A stretch of DNA of 64,000 nucleotides from Ficedula albicollis (GCF_000247815.1 NC_021681.1:19781495-19845494), one strand, 5' to 3'; shown: positions 39,601-63,555, numbered from the stretch's first letter. Made by a program: numbers and translations. The notes: generated by a model from the sequence alone, not told the origin.

Positions 39601-41707
39601 GTGGGACATCCCAGGTGGACACCACTGGGCATGGGGAGCAACCAGCTGGTACTGGTGAGGTGGGAGAGACAAAAGTTTTGCTGTGGACAGTTTTCTGTGT
39701 CACTGTTCTCTGAAAGCAAGGTCCTGGACTCCCATGAAATTTTGCTGGATTTATTTTTTTTGGGCTTCTGCCTCCTTTTTTTACAGCAGTGCTCTGAAGC
39801 ACAAAGCCAGCAACAGGCCTTGTATTTCTGGGGCACCCCAAGGCCAATTGAGGAATGGAAGGTGAGGCTCAGGCCCAGATTGAAACCCACAGTCATGAAG
39901 AGACATAGGAAAGCCTTGAGCTGCTACACAGCCCACATCTAAACTGTCTCATCCTCCTTAGAACTGAGAATTATTGAGAAGGTAGACCTAATTAATTTTT
40001 TTTTCAGTTCAAAAGCTCAAGTATTTACAACTTGCATACACTTACTTGTTTCCCAAGAAACTGGAGATGCTACACAGTGCAAATGTGTTATGCATTGAGG
40101 TTGCATTAACTCTTTATATCTCCTGTGCTGGAGATATTCTGGACTCACTGAGCAGGAACTTTGCCAGATTCAAAACAAACATTGAAAAAAACCCCAAACA
40201 TGAACTCACAGAGAGCAAGGGCCATTGAGAAAATCTGTTCCATTCTTGCTCTGCCTGTATGGTACCACAGCTGTGACCCTGCCTAAAGGTCATTCACTAG
40301 GGCAGGGTCAGGTGTGCTGTGGAAAATGGTATGTGCCTGTATCATCATCATGTATACAAGTGGTGCAGCATGGAAGCTATTCAGGCAGCTCTATTTCTGG
40401 CATTTTACAAAATGGTTACAACTTTGGAGTGCCTGCTTTTGCAACCCGAATAATGTTCTTTTAAGTATAGAGTTTAGGAGGTTGGGTTTTTTTTTAGGAT
40501 GTAATTATAATCTTGTTCTACATAATTTAACAGCATCAGGGCAGGAGATTTTTATCCAAGGCTGAAGTAATTGTCAGGCTAGTACTGAGCAGCCAAGCGG
40601 CTCGAGGGAAGGACAAAGCTGAGCATTTCCCAGGCACACAGTGGAGAGGAGGACAAGCCCACCCCTGGGTCCAACACAGAGTCTCTGCAGTGGGCAGGAT
40701 GCCTTGTGAACTTTGGAGGGGCATGTTGAAGGGTAGATCATCACCAAAATGAAGAAATGAGTGACATTTGGGACTCACTCTGTTCCATGGGCATGGTGGC
40801 ATGCCCAGAGTTGACTGCCACCTCCTGTCCTGCTCTTGGTGTGAAAGGTTTGAGGTTATCTCAGGCAGTGTGGTTTGGGAGCTGGGGGTGTGGGTCAGCT
40901 CAGCAGAAGTGTCACTAGCCAGCAACTGCATGAGAGGGCCCTGGGTGCTCCTTCTCACTGTCCCCTTTGGGACCTTGAGTCTCTGGTGCTGATGGGTCCA
41001 TAGGAAGCTGCTGGTGGTGATGGCCAGCACCAAACTCAGAGGGCTGCTGTCCCCAGGCTCTCCTTTCCCAAGCATCTGAGTGTGGGCTAGTGCTGATCCA
41101 GTTTACATGGCTCTGATGATGGGAAGCAGGTGGAATTCCATCTTTCCCTCTCCTGCTTTCCTGCATGTGTTGATCTGCATGGCCAAGATCTCACCTGGAG
41201 AGAGGCCAGAAGGGGTGGGAGAGGACTCGGAAAGGGTACGAGGGAACACTGATTTCCTAGATCATTAATTTGCTATTTGCAGCCAGAGTGTTATTGGCTC
41301 AAGATGAAGGACTGCCAGGGACAGCAGTGGAAATCTGGGACTGCAGATGATTTCTCTTCTTAAGGACACTGCTGAGTGGCACAGAGCTAGTGGCACAACA
41401 CTGGGGAAACGGGGCAGTGAGTGCCTCCCAAATTCCTGTGCACAGACTGTGTCCACAGAGCCGTGGGTGCTCAGGGCAAGGCAAATCTGCTGGTGGGACA
41501 GGGACACTTGAAGCTGCCTGGTGTCCCCTGTGCCCTTCTCTGATCTGGGCTGCAGTCCCTCTCTCCTGGCTGCTGTCTCAGGATTAACCTACTGGTTGAA
41601 GTTATCAGGTAAAGACTCCTGGTTTTGACAGCAGAGGATCTGGATTGTCTCTAATGCCACTTCTAATTTTGGTGCTCTTTAACAGGGGAAAGCCTCCTGG
41701 ATAGCTC
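33632..41707. other. Intergenic stretch, no gene seen
   Basis: Mixed AT- and GC-rich unique sequence. I see no splice-flanked conserved frame, RNA gene or recognisable mobile element. The part at about 34170-34560 is AT-rich and repeat-free and may be conserved non-coding DNA, which I cannot test. Several T or A runs of about ten bases occur (for example near 37171-37188). Confidence 0.45.
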
Positions 41708-41873
41708 TGCCAGCTCTGCTTTTGTGTCTTTGACTGGATACCTAGAGTTAAAAGAGTGAACAAGGGAATGTGATGGAGTATTAGCAGAAGTGCCAGCTCT
41801 GCTTTTGTGTCTTTGACTGGATGCCTTGAGTTAAAAGAGTGAACAAGGGAGTGTGATGGAGTATTAGCAGAAA
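41708..41873. repeat. 83-bp tandem duplication
   Basis: Copies at 41708-41790 and 41791-41873 begin tgccagctctgcttttgtgt. They differ at about four positions (ggatacctag against ggatgccttg; gggaatg against gggagtg), so this duplication is older than the identical ones and is not an assembly duplicate. Confidence 0.93.
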
Positions 41874-43072
41874 ATCAGGTTTTTAAATGAGGTTAACCAA
41901 TTTCTCCACTCACAGCCAAGTCCATCACAGCCTCTGACTCGACTCCTGTTCCTTTGACCAGACCTGTACTTGGGGCGCTTTTGGATGTCCAAATCCCTGC
42001 TCCAGCAGCTCCCATACAGCACATTACTCAGGATTGTGTCCAGATGGCATTTGAATATTTCTGTTTTGATACCAAATACTCAAAACTTTTAGCATCTGGT
42101 TCAATGGGCCTTCCTTGGGAAACAGAGGTGTGCTGTGCCCATGAAATGAAAACCTGGGTGTTATTTCCCAACATGAACTGTCTGCCAACAGAGAATGAGG
42201 GCCCTGAATGTCTCCTGCCCTGGGAAATTGCTGTGTTTGAGCAGATAATCCTCAATTCTCCTGAGCAGAGCAGATCATCCCATTTACACATGAGATTGCT
42301 GTTTGTCTTTCCTTCCTGGTGGCTGTTTAATAGAAACCTTGCATGTGGCACTTCTCATGCTATGGAAAAACCTGCTCTGGGACAGATTTCTTGGCCTCTG
42401 TTTGACTCTCAGATGGGAGACATTGTGTTGTACTTGGAGGTGAGACCCAGAAACTCCTGTGTGGGGTTGGGAGCCAGCACTTCTGGGGAGGAAAGGGAAC
42501 TGCCAGTGATGGAAAACGTGCTGCTGGTGTACAGACTTGCCTTCCCACTGCCTTTGAGCACACAGGGAGGTGGTGCTGAGCGAGTGACAAGTAATTACCC
42601 CCAGACTCCCTCTGTGCAGGCTCTGCAGCCCCTGCAGTGCTTGCAGCCTCCCGTTGCATTGTTCAGCTGTCTTGCTGTATTAATGGCTTTGAACTCCTTC
42701 TTCTGAGGGGAGTGATTAAGGTGTTGCTGCTTAGTCATCAGACTCTGCTTCCTGTTTAATTTCTGATGAATATAACAGAGAGCTCAAGAGCACCGTGAGT
42801 GAAATCACAAGTGCCTTCCCTGTGGAAGGGTTTCAAGGTGCTCTTCTTTTTGCCCCCTGGATTTTGGGGATCCAGCAGCTCAGCAGCCTCTGGCACAACA
42901 GAGCCTTTGCCTGTGGTCTGCAGTGAAGGTGCAGGTGGCTGGGTGTTAAAAAGTGCTTGGTAACTGAATGCAGAACAGTACCTGCAGTTATGCAAAAGGA
43001 TTGCCAAGGTGGAGACTTGAGGAGGAGCAGATGAAACCTCCCACCTTCTTCATTCCCATTTTCACGTGGTGG
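41874..43072. other. Stretch with a long chance-like frame, no gene supported
   Basis: A stop-free + strand frame covers about 41954-42706, with its first ATG near 42044 (about 220 codons). The translation is rich in Cys, Trp, His and Pro in no domain pattern, and I recognise no family. I see no clear pairing of acceptor and donor around it, so I do not call a gene. Confidence 0.4.
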
Positions 43073-43152
43073 AATCATAGAATGGTTTGGCTTGGAAGGG
43101 ACCTTGCAGATCATCTAGTTCCACCCCCTGCCACAGGAAAGGACACCTTCCA
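43073..43152 (-). mobile_element. CR1 LINE 3' tail, antisense
   Basis: The stretch aatcatagaatggtttggct, tggaagggaccttgcagatc, atctagttccaccccctgcc is the reverse complement of the CR1 3' end as I recall it, so the element points to the minus strand. It is only about 80 bases long, with sharp ends. Confidence 0.85.
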
Positions 43153-43541
43153 TATGATATATTAGAAAACCTATCGTAGGAGGATTAGAGATTTTAGCCT
43201 GAGCTGAGTGGGAAGCACGTTTTCAATTCCACTATATATTTTTCAGCTGTGAATGGGAAGAAAATTTTCAAAATATTCTGCAGACTGAAAGACATGGAAA
43301 AAAAAATCAAGTTGGGTCGATATAAAGAGTTAAGTGAGATCACTCCAGGTTCAGATTTTGCTTTTGCATTTTTTCCAAGTTTCAAAAAAAAAAAAAGAAG
43401 GGCATAGTAGAAATGGTATCTTTATAAAGGAAGGTAGTTTTTGTGTGCACTGAATGTCACAGTGTTCCAGCAGTTTTCTAACATTTTTTTCCTGAAATGT
43501 ACTGAAAATTGAGCACACTCCTGGACAAAAAAGCTGTGCTT

Positions 43542-43543
<2 letters not shown>

Positions 43544-43581
<38 letters not shown>
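43544..43581. repeat. Poly-T tract (38 bases)
   Basis: An uninterrupted run of 38 T follows ctttatt. It could be the tail of a minus-strand retroposed sequence, but no recognisable body or target-site duplication is apparent next to it. Confidence 0.9.
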
Positions 43582-43583
<2 letters not shown>

Positions 43584-46500
43584 AACCTATAGCAGTGTCT
43601 GATCCTGCTGTGCTACAGTGAAGGGTATGAACATAAATTGATATGGTTCCCTAAATCTGACCTGCCTGACTGCCTCTGGAGATGCTTCTAACTCTCACCT
43701 GCTTCTCTTGAACTTCCAAATTAAACAAATCTTTTCTATCTGTTCAGTGAGAGCTGGTCCACCATCTCTGCCCATATTTTATGAGTCATTTGCTGAGCTT
43801 CTGCCTGGAAATGGCCATGTTTCAACAGAACTTGCAAAGCATTTTAGAATGAGCATCTCTTACCATCTATATTATAATAAAATCACTAAGAAATGAAATA
43901 CACTAAATTCTTACCTAAATAAATGTAGTTCTGTTAAGAATAAATACTCACCTACCAGCTCCTTCTATGGAAATGGAGAACTATAAAAAGTAGACAGGCT
44001 GTATGGAGGGCTTTGCTAATATTAACACTTCCTTTTCAGTGTGTGGAGAAATTTGATTTATTTAAAAAATCTTGGTGTGAATTCACAAGGCAGCATTGCT
44101 GATTTTTTTTTTAGATCATATCCGAAGGATGAAGAAGCATTTTGTGTCCAATGAAGTTTGTTTTACGTTTAGCAGCTGCAGAGCAGGGACAAAAGGTGGC
44201 TTGTTGGGGACCAGCAGGTGGCCAAAGGCAGCATCAGCCCCTCCCGGTTCACTGGGATTTATCAAACACAGGGGAGGAGAGAGCTTTGTGTAAAAAAAAA
44301 AAACAAAACCAAGGTAGCTTGGTTTGACTTTAAACACAGAGTATGGCCACACAAACAGCTCAATCCTGCAGCTGTTACACTCTTGGAAGAAGGTGCTGGG
44401 CTTGGCTTTACCCATCTGGAGATCCCATGAAATGACCATCACCCCATGGCTGGACCCTGGCTGGGCTGCTGCTGGTTACATCTTGGTGATGGATCCTGCA
44501 CTTCACTGTGGGAGATAAAAATGGAAGAACCTTTCTGATCAACCTCACAAAAAAAACCCATCTCAAAATATTCAGTGAACTGATCAATTGTTGATTTTTT
44601 TTCCACATCAGAGGAGCTTCTATATTTCTAACTATTATTTTTCAAGATTTCCTATATAAAATGTTTCCCTTATCCCTCAATTTTAAAATGCTTCCTCAGT
44701 TCAAACTGAAAAATGGGAACATTTTGTTTTCAAAACACTGAAACAAAATAATTGAAGTTTACTCCTGCTTTTCACTCTATCCTGCACAAAAAAACCAATT
44801 TGGCAAAGTTTGTATTCAGTTGTGAGATGTTTGGGAGCTCCAAAAACTGTGTGTGGTTTTCCTCTGCAAAACTGAGTGCTGGGAAGTGACAAGTGCTCAG
44901 TGGAGCAGAAAAGTGAGGGATTCTCCCAAACCTCTGATGGATGATGAACAGTGCAGTGGATAATGGAGAGAAGATGCTCAGAGTCGATGGAAAAATTGTG
45001 TTGCTGTAAAGATATTGGATAACACCCTTGAATACCTGGAGCTTATTTAGTACTGGCATGACTGTATGGGAAAGAAAATCAGCTGAAAATTATAAATGTG
45101 GCATTAAACAGACAATGCCACTCATGACAGAGTTTGAACTGCTGTAAGGTCAAAGGTTTGACAGTCAAATGAGAGCAGGAATCCTCATGGGACAGAATAA
45201 CACCAGCCAGTTCTTTCTTTTTCCATTGAACTCACATTAATCCTTACCCAAACCCTAACCTTAACCCAACCCTGTTTTTAAAACAGAATTTAAAAATTCA
45301 TTACCCAAGTTCACTCCTATTCTCTAAACAAAAGAAAAACCAGAAAGTCACAAGGAGGGACTTTATTCCCTGTTTGTCCTTCAGGTGGGAAATCACTGCC
45401 TTTGTGTCTCTGTGAGATGTGCCTCCTCTCCTTGTGTTTCCTGAACCCTCTCTCCTTGCTGCATTCACCCCAGCTCACCCTGGAGACTGGTACTCTTCTA
45501 CTGGTACATTCTGTGAGATAAATTGACATCTCCTCAATGAAGAAAGCGAAATCAAAATAAACCCTCTGTTGTCCTAGCTGGTGACATTTAGTAAATCTGC
45601 TGCAAGGTGCCAAATTTCAAAGTATTACAGCAAGGATGTTCACACTTCAGCTTCAGATTTAGATGTTCCAGAATAGGAATAAGGCTTGACATATACAATC
45701 TAATTAAGAAAATAACAACTACTAAAAGGCCTGGGGAATTTGGTATCTGAAATACTTATGGATGCTTTAAATCATTTTAAATCACACAAGGGTGCTTGTC
45801 ATAGGCTTCTGATGCCTGGAAATACTGCACAATCTTGCACCTCTCCCTTCCAGGGTTTTCCAGGACAGGTCTTTCCCTGCTGCCCCAATTGCCCAGCTGG
45901 GACATCAAGAGTTGAAATGTTTGTGCTGGAAAGAGTCAGAACCTGTGTTAGAAACAGGGTAGGCTTGCCTGGCTGCTGAATTGCACTACATGTTTTTCTC
46001 ATTCATTTGAGCTGCCTAGAGGAACATCAATGCCTTTTGCAAGGGAAAACATGATATTAAAATAGAGTAGAGAAAGAAATAGGGCAGACTAACATCCCTG
46101 CTGAAACACCACCTCTCTTTGGGGCAGCAGGAGTTGTCAAAAATCCCATTTGCAGTGCTAACACTTCAGTAGGGGGTTAACAGAGCCAGGCATCAGATGG
46201 ATAATTCCCTTCAAAATTATTGTTTTACCTCACTCCATCCAATTACTCAAGTTGTTTTGCCATCCCACAGATCTCTCCCTTAATGTCAACAAAATGATTA
46301 TAGCCTACAACAGCAGCAAGATGTTTCACCCACAGGAGCTCTGGTGAGATGTTTTATGGCACGATATGTTGAAAGCAGCGTTTGATGTGCAAATGTCAGG
46401 AGCAATCAGCTTCCCTGTCACCGAGCAAAAATACACAAACAGAGGCACCAAGAACGTCCCAAGGCACCTAAATCATTGTGCAAATGGCCAGCACAGGTGC

Positions 46501-46800
46501 TGGTGGTGGTGTGGAAAAGCCAGCACAGCAGAGCTCTGTGCTGCTGGGGCTGTGCAGCATTCCTGGTTTGGGAATTGTGATGGGCAGCACAGCCCAGCCC
46601 ACTGATGCTGAGGTTCCCAAAACTCCCAGCCCTGGCTTCTGCAATTCCAACAGATTGATCAAAACTCAGTGTTTGCCAATGAACATTTATGAATTCCCTG
46701 GTGCACCAGCACTCCTCTTGCTTTGGTAATGGAAGAAAAGAAAGCAGTTTGATGAAACAAGCCAGATCTGAAGGCAGAAGATACCGAAATCTGGAAGATT
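43582..46800. other. Intergenic stretch, no gene seen
   Basis: AT-rich sequence with short frames only. One short patch at about 45244-45276 resembles degenerate CCCTAA telomere repeats. No gene, RNA or mobile element is supported. Confidence 0.45.
45244..45276. repeat. Short telomere-like degenerate patch
   Basis: The words ttacccaaaccctaacctta and acccaaccc resemble CCCTAA repeats, with only one exact CCCTAA unit. It may be a relic interstitial telomeric sequence or a chance A/C-rich patch. Confidence 0.35.
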
Positions 46801-46907
46801 TAATTGAACATTTTTATTACATATTTTTGGAACCTTCATTATCCCCCCCACCCTCCAGGAATTTAATTACCTAAGGAAAATTGTACTACTGATTACAAGA
46901 TTGCAGG

Positions 46908-46913
46908 TTTATT
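46908..46913 (-). terminator. KCNMB2: Candidate KCNMB2 polyadenylation signal
   Basis: TTTATT on the + strand reads AATAAA on the coding strand. A second copy follows at 46813-46818, and ATTAAA variants lie nearby at 46862-46867 and 46799-46804. Which is used cannot be told. Confidence 0.3.
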
Positions 46914-47019
46914 TTCACTGCTGAGATCTCTCTTTTTTTTTTTTACAGCTCACATTACACTTGCATGACTTGTTTTGTAACATCTTGAAATTTTTAATGC
47001 TATGTTGAGGAAAGGTACT

Positions 47020-47037
47020 TATATATATATATATATA
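47020..47037. repeat. (TA)9 microsatellite
   Basis: A pure TA run after ggtact, within the probable KCNMB2 3' UTR. Confidence 0.9.
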
Positions 47038-47747
47038 GATGAACCAGGCAGAATACTTGATTTGCAGTCTTTTTGAAGGGAAAAGTGTTATTTTTTTGTT
47101 TTGAGTAGGCCTGCATATGATTTCTTTGAGCTATTGGATAATGAGTTTACAGGATTGCTTCCAGGATGTGCCTTGTGTTTTTTCTTCAGGGCTGGGTGTG
47201 ACATGAGGAACTGAGAGAAATGTCTTTAAAACGCAAGAAGGAATGTTTTCTACAGGGGAATAAAAATAAATTAGGCAGAAATTATGACTACAGTGTGTAT
47301 GAAATTAGACTGGCAAGTATACTGTGGTAAATATCTGACAGATAGGACAACAGTTTAGCCAGATTCTCAATTTTTCCAATAAATCATTGCACCTGGGTCT
47401 TGTAAATCATAATTCATGTCAGCCAGCACTGCATAGTGAGTTAAGGTCAGGAGAGACTTCCAAATGTGTTATGATGATTATCTAACAATTCAGTTAATAG
47501 AGCCATAGAATTGGATGAGATTTTTGTCATTTCCCATGTCATAGCAACAGAGACCTTTGACTGAAACAACATCATGAATATTGGATAAGATCCTGCAGTG
47601 CTGCTTCTCCATGTTGTGATATTATCCAAGGATGAAGGTTACAAATACATGAGTTGCACTGTTCATTTTCCAGTGGGTAAAAACAAAGAAATAAACCCCC
47701 CTAAACAAGTTTCAATACACAACTAGATATAATATAGCTTTTTCTTT

Positions 47748-47774
47748 ATATATATATATATCTGTATATATATC
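47748..47774. repeat. Interrupted TA microsatellite
   Basis: Two TA runs separated by 'tctg', within the probable KCNMB2 3' UTR. Confidence 0.88.
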
Positions 47775-48670
47775 AAGTAAAAAAATCTAAAATAGTTGGA
47801 AGTAAAAAATGAAAAAATAGCTGATAGTGTTATTTTTTTTTTCTTTACAGTGATATGGTAGCAAATACAAGACAAATGAATAATAAACCTTTACATAAGG
47901 AGTTCTGGTCCCACCTCCATCAATAGGGCTCAGACTAGAATACAAAATGGAACAAGGTGTTTTTTGCTTTTTGGCTACAGCTTCTGCAAGTGACAAAAGT
48001 TATGTTGATAAGACAGAAGAAAATTATAGCACTACACAAAATAAAACTCCAAAGTGTTTTCCAAAACACCTTATAAACACCATAGGGTACAATTGACTTC
48101 TGAACTGAGGGAGCAAACACAGAGCATCACCAAGTCCTACTGAGGCTGAAAATACTGTATGCTTATCCTGACCTCAAAATGCATCCTTTTTGTACCATCT
48201 TACCATAAAAACCCACTAATCAATGCTTTCCTCCTCGCCCCTGCAGCCAATATTAAAAAAGCCAAAGCCACAGATCCATCAAATGGACTGAACCAGGTGT
48301 GAGATGCACAAGTGGTCGGCTGCCCTTTGTCCAGCAGTGAATTTCCCAAGAATCTTTTACACCAGAAACATCAAAAAGCCTGGCCAATGGTCACACTGAG
48401 CCCTATCTTGGCTGTAGAAAAAGAAAGTACTAATCCCAGCTCAAAACAAGATCATAGAGACGGTCAACACAAGACAGTAACTTCTTCAGTCGTCTGCATA
48501 ATAATAACATCATGTTTGCATATAGAACAGCTTTTGCATTATTGCTCTACTTAGAAGAATATAGTAAGGAACTTATACCAGACTTGCACATTACAAACTT
48601 AAGGTTCTTTGGTGAAGAATGAGAAGAACAGTATTTTCGCTGTAGTTAAACTCGGGAGGAGGCTCCTCTC

Positions 48671-59458
<10,788 letters not shown>

Positions 59459-61642
59459 CTGAGGTTGAAAATAATACATTCTTATGTGAAGTTCACATTT
59501 AATCATCAAGGCAGACTCTACAGGGTGGGCAGTTCCACCTCCATACCCATCTTGTGGGAAAGAAAGGCTTTAAGGTCCTCAGGTGTCCTCTTTCAACGGG
59601 TTCACTCTGACCTGGTGGAAACTCATGCATCTCCAAAATAAATTACAGCCATTTCTGAAAAGGTAGAAACCCCTTACAGCAAATACAAACATTAGACACT
59701 TGTGCCAGCTCAGTAAATACTTTGGTACAGCCTCTTTGGCTCAGGAGAATTATCCCAGAGGTGCATTTGACCTGCCAGTGCCATCTCAGGCCACTAGAAG
59801 ATGTTCAGGTGTATGAGGTGTCTTTTCTCCAGCTGGATTGGGTAACAGGTCTTATGTTACCACATGTAGGAAATACATCATTAATATTATCTGAAAGGAC
59901 CATGATCTCTTTTGATTTACTACAGGCTATGGGTTTGGGCAATTTTCCACCCTGAGTGTGACTCAAAGCTCATGAAACACTATGGGGATTTTGCAATTGA
60001 TTTCTGTGGGTTTTTTTGGTTGGGAGCTTATTTACTTTATTCATAAAACAGCATTTTGGAAGCCCAGTTACTCATTACAGCAAAAGCCCTCACAGAGAGT
60101 TATCCACCAGAGCTATTTGTTCTGGGATTAAAAAAAAAAAAGAAAAAGAAAAGAAAAAGAAGATACAACAAACCATTCCCCCTTCAGCAGAGAGTCCTTT
60201 GCATTTTCTAACCATAAGTCCTTCTTTCATCTCCGAGCCTTTGATGATTCAATGGGTCATGAGGACACAATGGTGGAGAAGGAAATATTTGAGTACATTT
60301 CAAACACACTCAAACTTTGTGGGTTTAAAATGTACTTACAGACCTGAGGCTGGTCAAAATCTCCTGTGTTTCCTGTTATGGTTCTTTTGAATCATCCAGG
60401 CAGCACCCGAAGCACCCGCACACCTCTGAGCCCTGGCACCACCATAACATGGACACAGTGGGAGAAGTTCCTCTTCTACTGTCTGCAAAATGCCAGGTGA
60501 GCAACATCAACGTCACTTTGGGCTCCAGCAAACCCACCACTCCTTTCAGCTGGAGCCACCAAGTTTCACTCATCCGTGGAAAAAAAAAATATAAATCACT
60601 GAGTCAGGTCAACCAGAGAACTTACATTGACTATTAGGGATAAAGAAATAGAGATGAGACAGATGTAAAATCATACATAAACACAGCTTGTACAACAGCA
60701 AAAAATATGTTTAATCATAGACTCCCTGAGACTGGAATTGAATTTCTATTTAGATGATGAGTCATAGTCAGGAAAAGCACATATGGTGTGGGGTTTTATA
60801 GCAAAAATCTTGCTTAGATGGTACTGCAGTCAATAATCTCCTGTGCCTAAGAACCCTTCAGTTTTTTTTATCCAACTGTGGTTTACATCTTTAGGTGTCC
60901 ATGGTTTCTCTTCAAAGCCATCCTTTAAAGCTTGTCAGTGTTTTCCTAGTTGGAAATGAAATGGTAATTCAGCCTGTCAAGATTTTCTCTGCTGTTCGAG
61001 AGAAAAAATATATTGTAAACTGGCAAATACAATTGCCTTCAAAGAAGTAATGTAGAGTAACAATCTAATGTTACTTTTCTATTATTATTTATCAAACTGT
61101 ATTTAACTGCTGCCACTAGGATTTGCATTGCTCCCAAATGGAAGCAGACAGGAAGGCAGAGATTGTCATGCAGTTCCAGCACATTAAACCATCACACAGC
61201 ATAACTTATGTCAACGTGTCGGCATAAAACAGGCCCAGTGCAATCACTCACTAATGCCACAGCACATAAAAGGGATACAAATGGACAATTCAAAAACAAA
61301 CAGCTAATTGAGATTGGTTACAAGTGCTTCCCATGTGGCCTTGAGCCAAGGAACATGCTATCAGAGGTAAAAAAAGGATGGACTGAAGGGTGTGTAGTGA
61401 AAATGAGCTGCCTGGAAAAGGTGGCTGGTGACCACCTGCCAGGTGCATCTTCCAAGCTCACCTGCCACAGGAAATAAAGCTAAAGAAAGCTCTGCCTCAG
61501 AGGTCAGGCTTGGAGCACTGCTTCCATTGCTCTTTTGTAAATATTTGTTATTCAAAGCTCTGAACAACAGCAAAGTGATAGCCTGGTACCCCTCACTGAA
61601 GACGTTTTTCCCTGAATCATCATCATCATCATCATCATCATC
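59459..61642 (-). other. KCNMB2: KCNMB2 first coding-region intron, left of the gap
   Basis: AT-rich sequence upstream of the TM1 exon, with a purine-rich AAAAAG run near 60129-60163. I looked on the minus strand for an exon with the expected FIW-type N-terminus and donor and found none. Confidence 0.6.
61616..61642. repeat. (ATC)9 microsatellite at the gap edge
   Basis: Nine uninterrupted units run into the N gap, so the true repeat length is unknown and the repeat probably caused the assembly break. Confidence 0.95.
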
Positions 61643-62134
61643 NNNNNNNNNNNNNNNNNNNNNNNNNNNNNNNNNNNNNNNNNNNNNNNNNNNNNNNNNN
61701 NNNNNNNNNNNNNNNNNNNNNNNNNNNNNNNNNNNNNNNNNNNNNNNNNNNNNNNNNNNNNNNNNNNNNNNNNNNNNNNNNNNNNNNNNNNNNNNNNNNN
61801 NNNNNNNNNNNNNNNNNNNNNNNNNNNNNNNNNNNNNNNNNNNNNNNNNNNNNNNNNNNNNNNNNNNNNNNNNNNNNNNNNNNNNNNNNNNNNNNNNNNN
61901 NNNNNNNNNNNNNNNNNNNNNNNNNNNNNNNNNNNNNNNNNNNNNNNNNNNNNNNNNNNNNNNNNNNNNNNNNNNNNNNNNNNNNNNNNNNNNNNNNNNN
62001 NNNNNNNNNNNNNNNNNNNNNNNNNNNNNNNNNNNNNNNNNNNNNNNNNNNNNNNNNNNNNNNNNNNNNNNNNNNNNNNNNNNNNNNNNNNNNNNNNNNN
62101 NNNNNNNNNNNNNNNNNNNNNNNNNNNNNNNNNN
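61643..62134. other. Assembly gap (492 N)
   Basis: Unknown bases. The left flank is a trinucleotide repeat and the right flank unique sequence. The missing first coding exon of KCNMB2 (only about 56 coding bases are needed) could lie here, but could equally be beyond the window. Confidence 1.
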
Positions 62135-63324
62135 GTGCCTGCACTGGGGAGCTGCCAATTCTCTTTGGGTGATACTGGGAATGTCTGCTGTTACAAAACT
62201 TCAGGTTTTTGCCCCTTAGAGCCCTGGTTTGGGGAACAGAGCATGCTTTGCCCAGTATTTGTCCGTGAGCAGCAATCACACCTCCCTCCCCGGGCAGCAG
62301 CAGTGCCTGCACACGAGCAGCTGTGTCAGGGTGGGTTCTGTACCTGTGAACTTCTGGCACAGCTCGGGGCCTCTCTCTGCTCGGTCAGCTGGAATAATGC
62401 CCTGCTTAGCTGGCTGATTTTGGATCCCAGAGCTGCTCAGGCACAGTCAGCTGCCTGCTGTGCTGTGTTTAGGCACAGCTCGCTGCTCCCCAGACACTGC
62501 TCCTCGAGTGACTCCACCTAACGCTTGTGATTACCTGTGATCACTCCCTGTAACATCCAGGGGGCTCCTGGTTTTTAAAGAAGCCCCAGCTGTCGGAGCA
62601 CAGGGTCTCCCTGACCTGTGCAGAGGCATTTCATAGGAACCAAGCCCCCAAGAACAAAAGGTCTTTGTACCCTTTATCATTTCCAAAGTGCAGCTCTCCC
62701 CTGCTAAATGTCCATGTCCTTTCTGCCAAGTTGCTCAGAGATAAAGACTGGCAGCTCTCCCCAGGCTGAGGTGCCAGAGAGATCTCAGCTGTGCCTGTGC
62801 CTGCTGGGGACAGAGCAGAGGTTTCCCTCCCCATGTCCCTGCACAGCAGCAGTGAGGGGATCCCTCTGCAATGTGCTCAGCAGATCCTTCTGTATCTCCT
62901 GCTCCAAAATGAGCTGTGCTAAGAGCTCTGTAAAGAGTGCTAAGTGTCCTCATGGGAAAGCTAGAATAACCAGGCACCTGCAATTACTTGATTTATTTCA
63001 AATAAAGACAGATTACCTACCTTCAAAGCCTGCCCTTGCAAATGGCCTGTGGTGTGGCCCTGAGGGAGACATTGCCTCCTCTGGCACCACACTGTCCTGG
63101 GGCTGGTCAGACAGGGATGCTGCCTGCCTGAATAATCACAATGGCCTTGAATTCACATTCACCTCTCTGATATCACAGTTCTTGTGCAGGTGTTTACTGA
63201 TACCATAATCCTTGAAAGCAATGGTCAGAAACCACTCCTGTATCTTATCTGCAGAATTCCCTGTGCTCATGGATTTTTCTGCTCAGAAGCCACCTTCTTT
63301 ACATTTTTCTTTACAGGTATATTT
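62135..63324. other. Right flank of gap, no exon seen
   Basis: Moderately GC-rich unique sequence, probably still in a 5' intron of KCNMB2. No coding exon, RNA gene or mobile element is recognised on either strand. Confidence 0.45.
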
Positions 63325-63482
63325 GGCTGCATCAATTTTTCCTAGTAGACTTATGGCAACAGGAAATCTCTCTAGAGCACTCAGAATAGACTCAGTGATG
63401 GCTGGCTGCATCAGTTTTTCCCAGTAGACTTATGGCAACAGGAAATCTCTCTAGAGCACTCAGAATAGACTCAGTGATGGTT
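63325..63482. repeat. 79-bp tandem duplication
   Basis: Copies at 63325-63403 and 63404-63482 begin ggctgcatca and continue cagtagacttatggcaacag. They differ at about two positions (caattttt/cagttttt; cctagt/cccagt), so this is a genuine, somewhat aged duplication. Confidence 0.93.
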
Positions 63483-63555
63483 GTAGGTGGATTTCTATAG
63501 ATATTAACAGATTTGTTCACTCACTTCCTTCCCTCTTCCTCACCAGGCTGGACAG

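Larger units (their letters stand above)
46801..48670 (-). other. KCNMB2: Probable KCNMB2 3' UTR
   Basis: Downstream of the minus-strand stop the DNA is AT-rich, intron-free and contains two TA dinucleotide repeats. Reverse-complement AATAAA hexamers occur at 46908-46913 and 46813-46818, giving a UTR of about 1.8 kb if used. I infer the end and have no direct evidence of it. Confidence 0.4.

Noticed and set aside
43544..43581. 38-base T run as proof of a processed pseudogene
   Set aside because: I could not recognise any gene-derived sequence on the adjoining side, so only the homopolymer is reported.
60129..60165. Purine-rich AAAAAG run as a retroposon tail
   Set aside because: No body, target-site duplication or recognisable element is attached to it. 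It is best treated as low complexity.
61361..62360. Frames of about 240-265 codons spanning the N gap
   Set aside because: Most residues are unknown bases, so the frames carry no information.
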